DNA of 13,957 bases from an uncultured Plesiomonas sp. (GTDB lineage Bacteria > Pseudomonadota > Gammaproteobacteria > Enterobacterales > CAMTGL01): the NCBI GenBank assembly GCA_947071955.1, contig CAMTGL010000025.1, forward strand, positions 1 through 13,957. Reading direction: 5' to 3'. This document shows, piece after piece, positions 1-7,183 of the stretch. Both the position numbers and the translations under genes were made by a program. Under the pieces are notes generated by a model. That model was given only the letters and a program-made list of their open reading frames with translations. It was not told where the DNA came from and did no database searches. Every line of letters begins with the position of its first letter. The first letter of the stretch is position 1.

Positions 1-1
1 T

Positions 2-1513
2 GATGAGAGTTTCGAAACGCTAACAAATCCAGAGCTTCGTTCAGTAAATATCAACTCGCTAGTAAAAACTGAGTTCCTTGAAAACAATACAGTTAAAATT
101 ACTAACTATGCAGCAAAAGAGCTAAAAGACATTAACATTGAGCTTAAAGTTAATGGAATTAACAAATGGTTTACGTTAACCAATATCGATAAAATTCCTG
201 CATATGCCCAAATCAGCATTTCACTAGATCAGCTTACTAATAATGGCCGATTAAACAGTGTAAATAATGATGGTGTTTTCGAACTGCATGAGTTATTTAA
301 CAGTAATGCTGACCTCAATGCATTACTTTCATACCGATTTAACTCTACAACAGATGAGTTTGCCCAAACATTATCACGCCTAAAGCCAAGTTGGAGAGTG
401 ACTTTCGCGAAAAACAATGACGCAAAATGGGTTAAAATGAATCCTGTTTATGCTCGCGAATGGTTAGTTATTATGACTAACTTAGCCTATATGGTTTCAC
501 AAGATGAATTCAAACATGTTTGGTTTAATTTTGAGAAAATATATGGCTATAACATGAACGGGCCAGCCGGCACTGTAAATAAACCTGATGGTTATTTTAC
601 ACCTGAAGATTACCAATATTATTATAATGGATTGATGCTACGTGATTATGTCAACCTCGGTGTCACTATAATCGGTGGTGGGCTAGGTTCAAATTATATC
701 ACCGGTGTTGATACCTGGATGTTCTATACCCACTATTATGGCTCATGGGGTATTATTGCTCATGAGTTTGGACATGGGTTTGATGGTAAAAAAACCTATC
801 ATCATGAGACTAGCTTTGCAAATGGTTCAAATGGATGGCATCCATTAATCACCGAGCTGGCTAATTATCATATTCGTAAAGGTGATTTACCTTATATGGA
901 TGATAATATCACCGCAACCCATAAAGCAGAAAATGCAAAATATCTGGCAGTGGGTGTCGACCATAAAATGCGTAAACATCGTAGTAATTTGAGCATGAAC
1001 CGACTCGATGAATACTTCATGACATTCTCTAATATGCCACAAGGTTGGTTTAAACATACACCAGAATTTACTCCTGATGCATTAAACAACCAAGAAAGAA
1101 TGATGCTTTCTACGTTGAATATCAACAGTAAAGCAGAGTATGTTTGTCGCTTCAATTTTACTGATGATACTCAGCAAACAACACTACACGGTTATGTTGA
1201 ACAACTCGATGATAATCAATTCCGTTGTACCGGAGGTAAAGATATCAGTTACCGCAAATCCAACGGAGTGAAAGTTAATTTTCAATCCCCGATTAATCAG
1301 TTTGAGTGGTTATCCAGCTATAATGAAAAAAATAAGAAAGAATCAATAACAACCTATAACGGCAAGCCATTATGTAGTCTCGATACGGCTAATTTCTACG
1401 GCGTAGGTTTTGTTAATGAAAAAAATCAGTGTGTTCAGCAGCCTGAAGTATACTGGTCTAACGGTGTTCGCTGGGTATTTTCCAGCTCATGGATTGATTA
1501 CCGCACCCGTTAA
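2..1513 (+). CDS. Probable M60/enhancin-like zinc metallopeptidase, 5'-truncated by the window edge
   Basis: The reading frame is open from base 2 to the TAA at 1511-1513, so this is the C-terminal 503 residues of a longer protein. The ATG at 398 is internal to it. The zinc-site motif HEFGH lies at visible residues 254-258. A glutamate 27 residues further on, in the context TELANYH (E285), fits the M60/enhancin pattern HExxH-x(8-28)-E followed by an Asn three positions later, so a gluzincin fold is likely. The C-terminal third contains four cysteines (first at residue 382) that could form disulfides, which suits a secreted protein. M60 and enhancin-type enzymes usually attack mucins or other glycoproteins; the substrate here is unknown. 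The gene is clearly more AT-rich than the operon to its right, hinting at an accessory or transferred origin. No signal peptide can be seen because the start lies outside. Metallopeptidase is fairly sure; M60 membership is tentative. Confidence 0.62.
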   Translation, partial: DESFETLTNPELRSVNINSLVKTEFLENNTVKITNYAAKELKDINIELKVNGINKWFTLTNIDKIPAYAQISISLDQLTNNGRLNSVNNDGVFELHELFNSNADLNALLSYRFNSTTDEFAQTLSRLKPSWRVTFAKNNDAKWVKMNPVYAREWLVIMTNLAYMVSQDEFKHVWFNFEKIYGYNMNGPAGTVNKPDGYFTPEDYQYYYNGLMLRDYVNLGVTIIGGGLGSNYITGVDTWMFYTHYYGSWGIIAHEFGHGFDGKKTYHHETSFANGSNGWHPLITELANYHIRKGDLPYMDDNITATHKAENAKYLAVGVDHKMRKHRSNLSMNRLDEYFMTFSNMPQGWFKHTPEFTPDALNNQERMMLSTLNINSKAEYVCRFNFTDDTQQTTLHGYVEQLDDNQFRCTGGKDISYRKSNGVKVNFQSPINQFEWLSSYNEKNKKESITTYNGKPLCSLDTANFYGVGFVNEKNQCVQQPEVYWSNGVRWVFSSSWIDYRTR

Positions 1514-1545
1514 TCAAATCTAAAACGGCAATAATTTTTCATTCT

Positions 1546-1567
1546 TGGCCTGCTGTACAGCAGGCCA
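1546..1567 (+). terminator. Perfect 22-nt palindrome, probable terminator of the metallopeptidase gene
   Basis: A perfect inverted repeat (arm TGGCCTGCT, loop GTAC) begins 32 nt after the metallopeptidase stop codon. It is followed on the plus strand by the weak T-rich tract GTTTATAG. It lies between two convergent genes. On the minus strand no T-run follows, so it is less likely to stop motX transcripts, although it could act as a roadblock from either side. The long GC-rich stem is clear; the poor U-tract limits confidence. Confidence 0.5.
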
Positions 1568-1627
1568 GTTTATAGTAAAAACTTCACTCAATCATCTAAA
1601 CCAAAACAACCGAGTACTCATCTAACA

Positions 1628-2269
1628 TCACCAAAACCCACGCGGTTTGGTGGCGCGCTGAATAATATTGCCCGGCATTTTGGCCGCCAGTTTTTTTCGT
1701 AACACAGCAATCACCTGATGCTGCGCGGTGTCAGCGGTAATGCTTTCAGATAACCAGCGGTAACTGGCTTCATAATCAAGCGGGCTACCCTGATTAGCCA
1801 CCAGCATTTGTGCCAGTGCAATTCGGCTCGATAAACTGCCTAAACTGGCCCCTTCACGCAAATAGCGTATCGCACGTTCGCTGTCTTGCTGCACAAATTG
1901 ACCTTGTCGGTAAAACTGCCCTAAGCGCAAAAAAGCAGCCGGAAGTGCTTGTTCGGCAGATTTTTGCAGGTAATACAGCCCTAACTCTGGGTTTTGCGGT
2001 ACACAAACCCCTTGAGTGAGCATATCGCCCCACAAAAACTGATACGCAGGATATTCTGCCTGACGCGCACGCAATTCAATATCTTCAACCAATTGACATT
2101 GATCGGCTTGAACCTGTTGTAAATGCTGCTCGCTAACAATTTGCCGCAACAGCTTTTCTTGATCATACACTTCAACCGGTGAGCCACCGTCAGCCTGTAC
2201 ACGACAAGCTCCCAGCAACAACAACAGGAGCAATATGCTCCGTAAAAATGACACACAACACAACTGCAC
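1628..2269 (-). CDS. motX: MotX, sodium-driven polar flagellar motor protein with Sel1 repeats
   Basis: A 213-residue exported protein. MotX belongs to the T-ring of sodium-driven polar flagella, where with MotY it helps hold the PomA/PomB stator around the motor. The N-terminus has a hydrophobic signal (residues 9-22). Cleavage could be by signal peptidase I after VQA (about residue 26), or at the lipobox-like LGAC (C22). The mature start (DGGSPVEVY), the segments PAYQFLWGDML and GSPLDYEASYRWL, and the C-terminal KMPGNIIQRA resemble Vibrio MotX as I remember it. Residues about 73-180 form Sel1/TPR-like repeats. C58 and C89 could pair in the periplasm. Length is close to the roughly 211 residues of Vibrio MotX. 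The start is GTG, with AAGGGG five nt upstream. An exact sigma-28-type promoter lies 32 nt upstream of the start codon and independently supports a flagellar role. Confidence 0.9.
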   Translation of the reverse strand: MQLCCVSFLRSILLLLLLLGACRVQADGGSPVEVYDQEKLLRQIVSEQHLQQVQADQCQLVEDIELRARQAEYPAYQFLWGDMLTQGVCVPQNPELGLYYLQKSAEQALPAAFLRLGQFYRQGQFVQQDSERAIRYLREGASLGSLSSRIALAQMLVANQGSPLDYEASYRWLSESITADTAQHQVIAVLRKKLAAKMPGNIIQRATKPRGFW

Positions 2270-2301
2270 GGTTAGCCCCTTATACCCTTGGCTGTAGTGT
2301 T

Positions 2302-2328
2302 GTATCGGCGGCTCTGTGCTGATCTTTA
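2302..2328 (-). promoter_or_regulatory. Sigma-28 (FliA) promoter of motX
   Basis: On the minus strand the sequence reads TAAAGATC, then 11 nt, then GCCGATAC. This matches the flagellar sigma-28 consensus TAAAGTTT-N11-GCCGATAA at the invariant TAAAG and at GCCGATA, with the exact spacing. Transcription would start around 2294, leaving a leader of about 25 nt before the GTG of motX. It sits immediately after the hflC terminator, so motX is expected to be expressed separately as a late flagellar gene. Confidence 0.88.
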
Positions 2329-2333
2329 CCCAT

Positions 2334-2358
2334 AAAAAAAGGCTCCGAAGAGCCTTTT
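2334..2358 (-). terminator. Intrinsic terminator of the tsaE-hflC operon
   Basis: On the minus strand a GGCTC stem closed by a TTCG tetraloop pairs with GAGCC and runs into seven T. Flanking A and T bases extend the stem to nine base pairs. It begins 41 nt after the hflC stop and ends just before the motX promoter, marking the end of the long operon. Confidence 0.9.
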
Positions 2359-2399
2359 CTCAATTCAGGATACAAACCTGTCAGTGTGAAATGACCACA

Positions 2400-3305
2400 C
2401 TATTTTTGCGCCTGAGGCTGCGCAGTTGGCGTTTTCATATACTTAAAGAAATCGCTGTCTGGTTTTAATACCATCATATCTTGCTTACCGCGGAAACTGT
2501 TTTCATACGCTTTTAAACTACGGATAAATGCGTAGAACTCCGGATCTTTATTGTAAGCATCAGCGTAGATCTTCGCAGCAGTCGCATCACCCTCACCGCG
2601 CATACTGCGAGCTTTACTCTCGGCTTCTGCCTGCATCACCGTTACACGGCGATCAACATCTGCTTTGAGGATCTCAGCCTGCTCACGGCCCTGCGAACGG
2701 TGCTCACGCGCTACCGCATTACGTTCAGCACGCATACGCTGGTAAATAGAGTTAGACACTTCCGCCGGCAAGTTAATCTGCTTAACCCGCACATCCACTA
2801 CTTCAATACCCAAATCTGACGCACTGTCTGCGCCGGTATTGAGCGAGTTACGCGCATCATCCATCAGCTCACCACGTGATCCGGAGACAATGTCTTTGAT
2901 CGTACGGCTACCAATTTCAGATCGCAGGCGATCGCTGATTTTTCGTTTCAACAAGGCTTCGGCTTGTTGCATGTTGCCGCCACCGGTTGATAAATAGTAA
3001 CGGCCAAAGTCCTGAATCTTCCACTTTACGTAGGAATCAACAATCAAGTCTTTTTTCTCTGCGGTGACAAATCGATCGGCTTGATCGTCCATCGTCTGTA
3101 CACGAGCATCGAGCATTTTTACGCTGTCAAAAAACGGCGCTTTCAGGTGCAGACCTGGGTTATAAACCTGAACCACATCTTGGCTGTCACGCTTTACTTT
3201 ACCAAAGCGCAGCATAATACCGCGCTCACCTTCAGGCACAACAAACAGTGATGAAGAGCCAATCAGTACCGCGACAATCACCGCCGGGATCACAAACTTA
3301 TTCAT
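2400..3305 (-). CDS. hflC: HflC, FtsH-modulating SPFH membrane protein
   Basis: With HflK it builds the large membrane complex that encloses FtsH and modulates its proteolysis of membrane proteins and phage lambda CII. The N-terminus has one membrane segment (about residues 5-22), then VPEGERGIMLRFGKV and an SPFH/prohibitin domain on the periplasmic side. An Arg/Glu/Ala-rich coiled coil follows (about 185-250). The conserved tail contains DPEFYAFIRSLKAYENSF and the ending SDFFKYMKTPT, matching E. coli HflC closely. At 301 residues it is shorter than E. coli HflC (334), because the insertion before the LGIEVVDVRVKQINLP segment is absent. The ATG at 3305 follows an AGGGGAG ribosome site. The gene starts 2 nt after the hflK stop, so the two are probably translationally coupled. 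It is the last gene of the operon. Confidence 0.96.
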   Translation of the reverse strand: MNKFVIPAVIVAVLIGSSSLFVVPEGERGIMLRFGKVKRDSQDVVQVYNPGLHLKAPFFDSVKMLDARVQTMDDQADRFVTAEKKDLIVDSYVKWKIQDFGRYYLSTGGGNMQQAEALLKRKISDRLRSEIGSRTIKDIVSGSRGELMDDARNSLNTGADSASDLGIEVVDVRVKQINLPAEVSNSIYQRMRAERNAVAREHRSQGREQAEILKADVDRRVTVMQAEAESKARSMRGEGDATAAKIYADAYNKDPEFYAFIRSLKAYENSFRGKQDMMVLKPDSDFFKYMKTPTAQPQAQK

Positions 3306-3307
3306 GC

Positions 3308-4504
3308 TTAGAATCTCCCCTGACGATCAAGTCCATTATCTACGCGGCTGTTCTGACCATCAGTACTGGTCTGGTAATTACCCGAGTTACGGCCAACATC
3401 ATTAACTGATGGTAACGTTGTCACTGCTGCTGCAGCGGCAGCGGCCGTTGTTGCATCCGCGTTATTTTTCAGCATTTGATCGGTAGGCAGCATCAACAGA
3501 TTATTCCCGTTGGTATCCACCAGAATTTTATTACTGTTGCCCAGCACTTTTTCCATGGTGTCGAGATACATACGCTCACGAGTGACCTGTGGAGCGGCTT
3601 GATATTCAGGTAGCAGCTTATTAAAGCGAGCAGCATCACCTTCTGATTCAAGGATCACGCGTTGCTTATACGCCTGTGACTCTTCTTCAACCCGCTTCAC
3701 ATTACCACGCGCTTTAGGTTCAACTTCACGCGCATAAGCTTCTGCTTCACGAATAAAACGCTCTTCATCTTCCTGAGCAGCAATCGCATCGTCAAAGGCC
3801 TCTTTCACCTCTTCCGGTGGACGAGCAGACTGGAAGTTAACATCCATAATCTGTAGCCCCATGTTGTAAGGCGCTACAATTTGATCCAGTAAAACCCAAG
3901 TATCTTGACGAACCTTGGCACGCCCTTTGGTCAGCACATCATCCATTTTTGTGTGGCCAATAACATAACGTAAGGCGCTGTCAGTCGCCTGACGCAAGCT
4001 GTCATCCGGATTACGGACACTGAACAGGTATTGCGCCGGATCAGACACTTTGTACTGCACGTTCATTTCAACACGCACGACGTTTTCATCTTGCGTCAAC
4101 ATAAAACCAGTCGCCGGAAGCTCACGTACTGCACCAATATTGACCGGTGTAACCGATTCAATAAAGGTAGGCTTCCAATTCAGGCCAGGTTGAACCACAC
4201 GATTAAGTTTACCTAAACGGGTAACCACACCACGTTCAGCTTCCTTAATCGTATAGAAACCACTTACACCCCATACTATGACAGCGGCAGCAACCGCAAG
4301 GCCAATCAAACGAGGGGTAAATGTCACTCGCTTGTTGTCGCCATTATTGTTTTGATCACCGCCACTCTTTTTCCCGCCACCGAACTTTTTGCCCAGTTTG
4401 CGAAAAACATCGTCCAGATCGGGTGGCCCTTGGTCACGTCCGCCACTGCGGTTACTCCAAGGGTCGCGGTCCTGACCGTTATTACCGGGCTGATTCCACG
4501 CCAT
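3308..4504 (-). CDS. hflK: HflK, FtsH-modulating SPFH membrane protein
   Basis: Partner of HflC in the FtsH-associated membrane complex. The cytosolic N-terminus is Gly/Asn/Asp-rich and begins MAWNQPGNNGQDRDPW, essentially the E. coli start. One membrane helix follows (about residues 66-86), then an SPFH domain from about 87, with a charged coiled coil near 240-280. A low-complexity C-terminus includes a seven-Ala run. The length is 398 residues against 419 in E. coli. Two ATGs are adjacent; the second (4502-4504) is chosen because it matches the family start and sits 6 nt from GGAG, whereas the first sits only 3 nt away. A terminator-like hairpin lies in the 57-nt gap upstream, so hflKC may be expressed at a different level from hflX. 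Confidence 0.96.
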   Translation of the reverse strand: MAWNQPGNNGQDRDPWSNRSGGRDQGPPDLDDVFRKLGKKFGGGKKSGGDQNNNGDNKRVTFTPRLIGLAVAAAVIVWGVSGFYTIKEAERGVVTRLGKLNRVVQPGLNWKPTFIESVTPVNIGAVRELPATGFMLTQDENVVRVEMNVQYKVSDPAQYLFSVRNPDDSLRQATDSALRYVIGHTKMDDVLTKGRAKVRQDTWVLLDQIVAPYNMGLQIMDVNFQSARPPEEVKEAFDDAIAAQEDEERFIREAEAYAREVEPKARGNVKRVEEESQAYKQRVILESEGDAARFNKLLPEYQAAPQVTRERMYLDTMEKVLGNSNKILVDTNGNNLLMLPTDQMLKNNADATTAAAAAAAVTTLPSVNDVGRNSGNYQTSTDGQNSRVDNGLDRQGRF

Positions 4505-4520
4505 CATCTACTCCATTAAC

Positions 4521-4541
4521 AAAAAAACGTGCCACAGGCAC
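4521..4541 (-). terminator. Terminator-like hairpin between hflX and hflK (possible attenuator)
   Basis: On the minus strand GTGCC-TGT-GGCAC is followed one base later by seven T. The stem is only five G/C-rich pairs, extendable by one wobble pair, and the U-run ends 16 nt before the hflK start codon. It looks like a weak intrinsic terminator inside the operon. Partial termination would lower hflK-hflC expression relative to the upstream genes. The effect is inferred from sequence only. Confidence 0.55.
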
Positions 4542-4561
4542 AACAATTCAGGCTAGCACAA

Positions 4562-5845
4562 TCACTGAACACTGCTTTCGAGTTCAGCCTCTTGCTTACA
4601 TAAACGATGCCAATCTACCGCTGGCATTCGAATCGTTAACCACAAGCTACCATCTTGCTCATCGACACGCTCATCCGTTAACGCATCCATTTGGTAGAAG
4701 CGGCTGCGCAATCGCCACAGACGCGGAGGCAGATGCAGCTGATGCTGCACAATATCCTGCGCCAAGCGTTCACTGATCGCCTGAAAAACTAACTCCATGC
4801 CAGCACCGGTTTGCGCCGATACCCATACATGGGTCGGAACGCCTTCATCGTTGCGGGCGATGCGCGGGGCAACATCCTCTAGCTGATCAATTTTATTCAT
4901 GATCAGCAATACGGGGATCTCACCGGCATCAATATCATGCAGCACTTGATTTACCGCATGAATATTCTCATCCATGCGCGGATCTGCTGCGTCGATCACA
5001 TGCAGCAACAGTGTAGCTTCTTGTGTCTCTTGCAGCGTGGCTTTAAATGCGGAAACCAAATCATGCGGCAAATGACGGATAAATCCGACGGTATCTGCCA
5101 GCACCACTGCACCAACATCGGTGACATCTATCCGACGTAACGTCGGGTCAAGTGTCGCAAACAGTTGATCGGCAGCATACACCCCCGCAGAGGTAATCGT
5201 GTTAAACAAGCTCGATTTTCCGGCATTGGTGTAACCCACTAGCGATACAGTTGGGATCTCGGCACGGTTACGTGCACGACGCCCTTGCTGACGCTGTTTG
5301 GCTACTTTATCCAATCGGTTGATGATCAAACGGATCCGGTCTTTAATCAGACGGCGATCCGTTTCGAGCTGTGTTTCACCCGGCCCACGTAGGCCGATCC
5401 CGCCTTTTTGCCGCTCAAGGTGTGTCCACCCCCGAACCAGACGTGTGGCAAGATGGCGCAACTGCGCTAATTCAACTTGAAGTTTACCTTCGTGCGTACG
5501 GGCACGTTGGGCGAAAATATCGAGGATCAACCCTGTACGGTCAATAACCCGACATTGACAAAGACGCTCAAGATTACGCTCTTGAGCTGAGGATAGGGTG
5601 TGATTAAACAGGATAACCGATGCACCGGTTGCTGCAACTGCAGCGGCGATCTCTTCGGCTTTACCTTCGCCGACGAAATATTTAGAGTGCGGCGTACGGC
5701 GGCTACCGGTAATGACCTGCATCGCCGTAACACCCGCAGAGGACACCAGGTTTTCGAACTCCCGGAGATCCTCTACATCCCGATCTTGCGGGAAATTGAT
5801 GTGCACCAATATTGCCTGTTCACCAGCTTCATAACGATCAAACAA
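4562..5845 (-). CDS. hflX: HflX, ribosome-splitting GTPase
   Basis: A GTPase of the OBG-HflX group that binds the 50S subunit near the peptidyl-transferase centre and separates stalled ribosomes, for example during heat shock. The N-terminal HflX domain spans about residues 1-195 and contains GLRGPGETQLETDRR, followed by a basic coiled linker. The G domain has the P-loop GYTNAGKS (204-211), the G3 motif DTVGF (251-255), NKID (317-320) and SAQTGAG (343-349). At 427 residues it matches E. coli HflX (426) along its length. The start is TTG at 5843-5845, giving MFDRYEAGEQ as in E. coli, with AGGAG eight nt upstream and no alternative ATG nearby. It begins 23 nt after the hfq stop and is probably co-transcribed with it. 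Confidence 0.97.
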   Translation of the reverse strand: MFDRYEAGEQAILVHINFPQDRDVEDLREFENLVSSAGVTAMQVITGSRRTPHSKYFVGEGKAEEIAAAVAATGASVILFNHTLSSAQERNLERLCQCRVIDRTGLILDIFAQRARTHEGKLQVELAQLRHLATRLVRGWTHLERQKGGIGLRGPGETQLETDRRLIKDRIRLIINRLDKVAKQRQQGRRARNRAEIPTVSLVGYTNAGKSSLFNTITSAGVYAADQLFATLDPTLRRIDVTDVGAVVLADTVGFIRHLPHDLVSAFKATLQETQEATLLLHVIDAADPRMDENIHAVNQVLHDIDAGEIPVLLIMNKIDQLEDVAPRIARNDEGVPTHVWVSAQTGAGMELVFQAISERLAQDIVQHQLHLPPRLWRLRSRFYQMDALTDERVDEQDGSLWLTIRMPAVDWHRLCKQEAELESSVQ

Positions 5846-5868
5846 GCTAATGGCTCCTAAAGCCGAAG

Positions 5869-6162
5869 TTATTCAGCGTCAGTGGTATCTTGCTGAGTAG
5901 GGGTTGCGCCCGGCTGACCATGTGGTGCGCCAGTATGCCCGCTGTTGCTGTGATGCGAAACAGGGCGAGCAGGAACAACAGTAGAGATCGCGTGCTTATA
6001 AACCATCTGGCTGACGGTGTTTTTAAGTAGGATAACAAACTGATCAAATGACTCAATTTGACCTTGTAGTTTAATACCGTTAACCAAATAGATAGAAACA
6101 GGAACGCGCTCGCGACGCAGTGCGTTCAAGAACGGGTCTTGCAGTGATTGCCCCTTAGCCAT
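5869..6162 (-). CDS. hfq: Hfq, RNA chaperone
   Basis: A hexameric Sm-like protein that pairs small RNAs with target mRNAs. The core occupies about residues 7-66 and shows the expected RNA-contact residues: Q8 and D9, the rim arginines R16, R17 and R19, Y25, K31, Q41 and F42, and the proximal-face YKH at 55-57. The 30-residue tail is disordered, His/Gly/Ser-rich at first and acidic at the end (DTTDAE), like the acidic tip that helps release RNA in E. coli Hfq. The length is 97 residues (102 in E. coli). The start codon is preceded by AAGGAAAG. It lies 94 nt downstream of miaA; this gap is unusually A/T-rich and is the most obvious place in the operon for an extra promoter or leader control. 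Confidence 0.98.
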   Translation of the reverse strand: MAKGQSLQDPFLNALRRERVPVSIYLVNGIKLQGQIESFDQFVILLKNTVSQMVYKHAISTVVPARPVSHHSNSGHTGAPHGQPGATPTQQDTTDAE

Positions 6163-6192
6163 TTTATCTTTCCTTATTTGTTTGTTGTTGCA
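6163..6192 (-). promoter_or_regulatory. A-rich hfq leader with possible Hfq autoregulatory site
   Basis: In the hfq mRNA the 30 nt before the start codon are very A-rich. They include an AAC-AAC-AAA run of A-R-N triplets, the pattern bound by the distal face of Hfq, just upstream of the AAGGAAAG ribosome site. E. coli Hfq is known to repress its own mRNA through its leader, so this is a plausible equivalent. A 12-bp A/T palindrome (6200-6211) lies just upstream. The function is inferred. Confidence 0.3.
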
Positions 6193-6256
6193 ATTATTGA
6201 TTTAATTAAATTAATAGTGCACATGGGAGCATAGAGGATTGTACACAAACCATCAG

Positions 6257-7183
6257 TTAACCTCTAATAGCTTTGATGACGATTTGTAACGCATCTTCCG
6301 GTTTATCACTGTTTAGCCAGGTGATATCACCCCAGCTACGCAACCATGTCATTTGCCGTTTCGCCAGTTGGCGGGTGGCACAAATCCCACGGAACGCCAT
6401 CTCTTGTGCATCGTAATCACCGCGCAAATATTCCCACATTTGACGATAACCGACACAGCGGATCGAAGGCAGATCCGGGTTAAGATCGCCGCGCTTGAAC
6501 AGCTTCCCTACTTCTTGTTCAAACCCAGCTTCCAGCATCAACTGAAAGCGTATGGCAATTTTCTCATGCAATTGCTCACGCGTTGGCGGAGCAATGGCAA
6601 ATTGCTGCACCTGATACGGGAGTGTTTCTCCCTGAATCTGTGTCAGCTCTGTTAACGTTTTACCTGAAATTGCAAAAACTTCCAATGCCCGGCTCAAACG
6701 CTGTGGATCATTCGGATGGATCCGAGCCGCAGCAACAGGATCGATACGTTGTAAATCAGCATGCAGTGCCTGCCAGCCGCGCGTTTGTGCGGCTTTCTCT
6801 ATCTCTGCCCGTACATTAAGGTCTGCTGACGGTAACGGTGACAAGCCCTCAAGCAGCGCTTTAAAATACAACATTGTGCCACCAACCAGTAATGGGATCT
6901 TACCGGCGGCAGTAATCTCAGCCATTTCACGCAGTGCATCGGCCCGAAAATCAGCCGCCGAATACGCCTGTGACGGATCGCGAATATCAATCAACCGGTG
7001 TGGCGCTTGCGCCAATTCAGCCGCTGACGGTTTCGCTGTGCCAATATCCATACCAGTATAGATCAATGCTGAATCTACGCTGATCACTTCAACAGGCAAG
7101 TGCTGGCGTAACCGAATGGCCAAGTCGGTTTTACCCGATGCGGTCGGCCCCATTAAAAAGAGTGCTGGAGGTAATTTAGTCAT
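6257..7183 (-). CDS. miaA: MiaA, tRNA dimethylallyltransferase
   Basis: Transfers a dimethylallyl group from DMAPP to A37 of tRNAs that read UNN codons, the first step to ms2i6A. The P-loop GPTASGKT is at residues 12-19. It is followed by DSALIYTGMDIGTAKP (37-52), DIRDPSQAYSAADFR, LVGGTMLYFKALLEGLSPLP, IHPNDPQRLSRALEVF and the C-terminal RCVGYRQMW and CATRQLAKRQMTWLR, all hallmark MiaA segments. The ATG at 7183 gives 308 residues starting MTKLPPALFLMGPTASGKT. The frame can be extended to a TTG at 7210, adding nine residues unlike the family, so the ATG is preferred. It overlaps the mutL stop by 8 nt and has no strong ribosome site, suggesting translation coupled to mutL. Confidence 0.97.
   Translation of the reverse strand: MTKLPPALFLMGPTASGKTDLAIRLRQHLPVEVISVDSALIYTGMDIGTAKPSAAELAQAPHRLIDIRDPSQAYSAADFRADALREMAEITAAGKIPLLVGGTMLYFKALLEGLSPLPSADLNVRAEIEKAAQTRGWQALHADLQRIDPVAAARIHPNDPQRLSRALEVFAISGKTLTELTQIQGETLPYQVQQFAIAPPTREQLHEKIAIRFQLMLEAGFEQEVGKLFKRGDLNPDLPSIRCVGYRQMWEYLRGDYDAQEMAFRGICATRQLAKRQMTWLRSWGDITWLNSDKPEDALQIVIKAIRG

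Noticed and set aside
398..400. Internal start of the metallopeptidase at 398.
   Set aside because: The frame continues open to the left edge and encodes plausible protein, so 398 is only the first convenient start codon inside a longer gene.
4321..4776. A 151-residue plus-strand open frame.
   Set aside because: It is antisense to the hflK start and the hflX end, which are both certain genes. Its His/Pro/Arg-rich product looks like an antisense translation.
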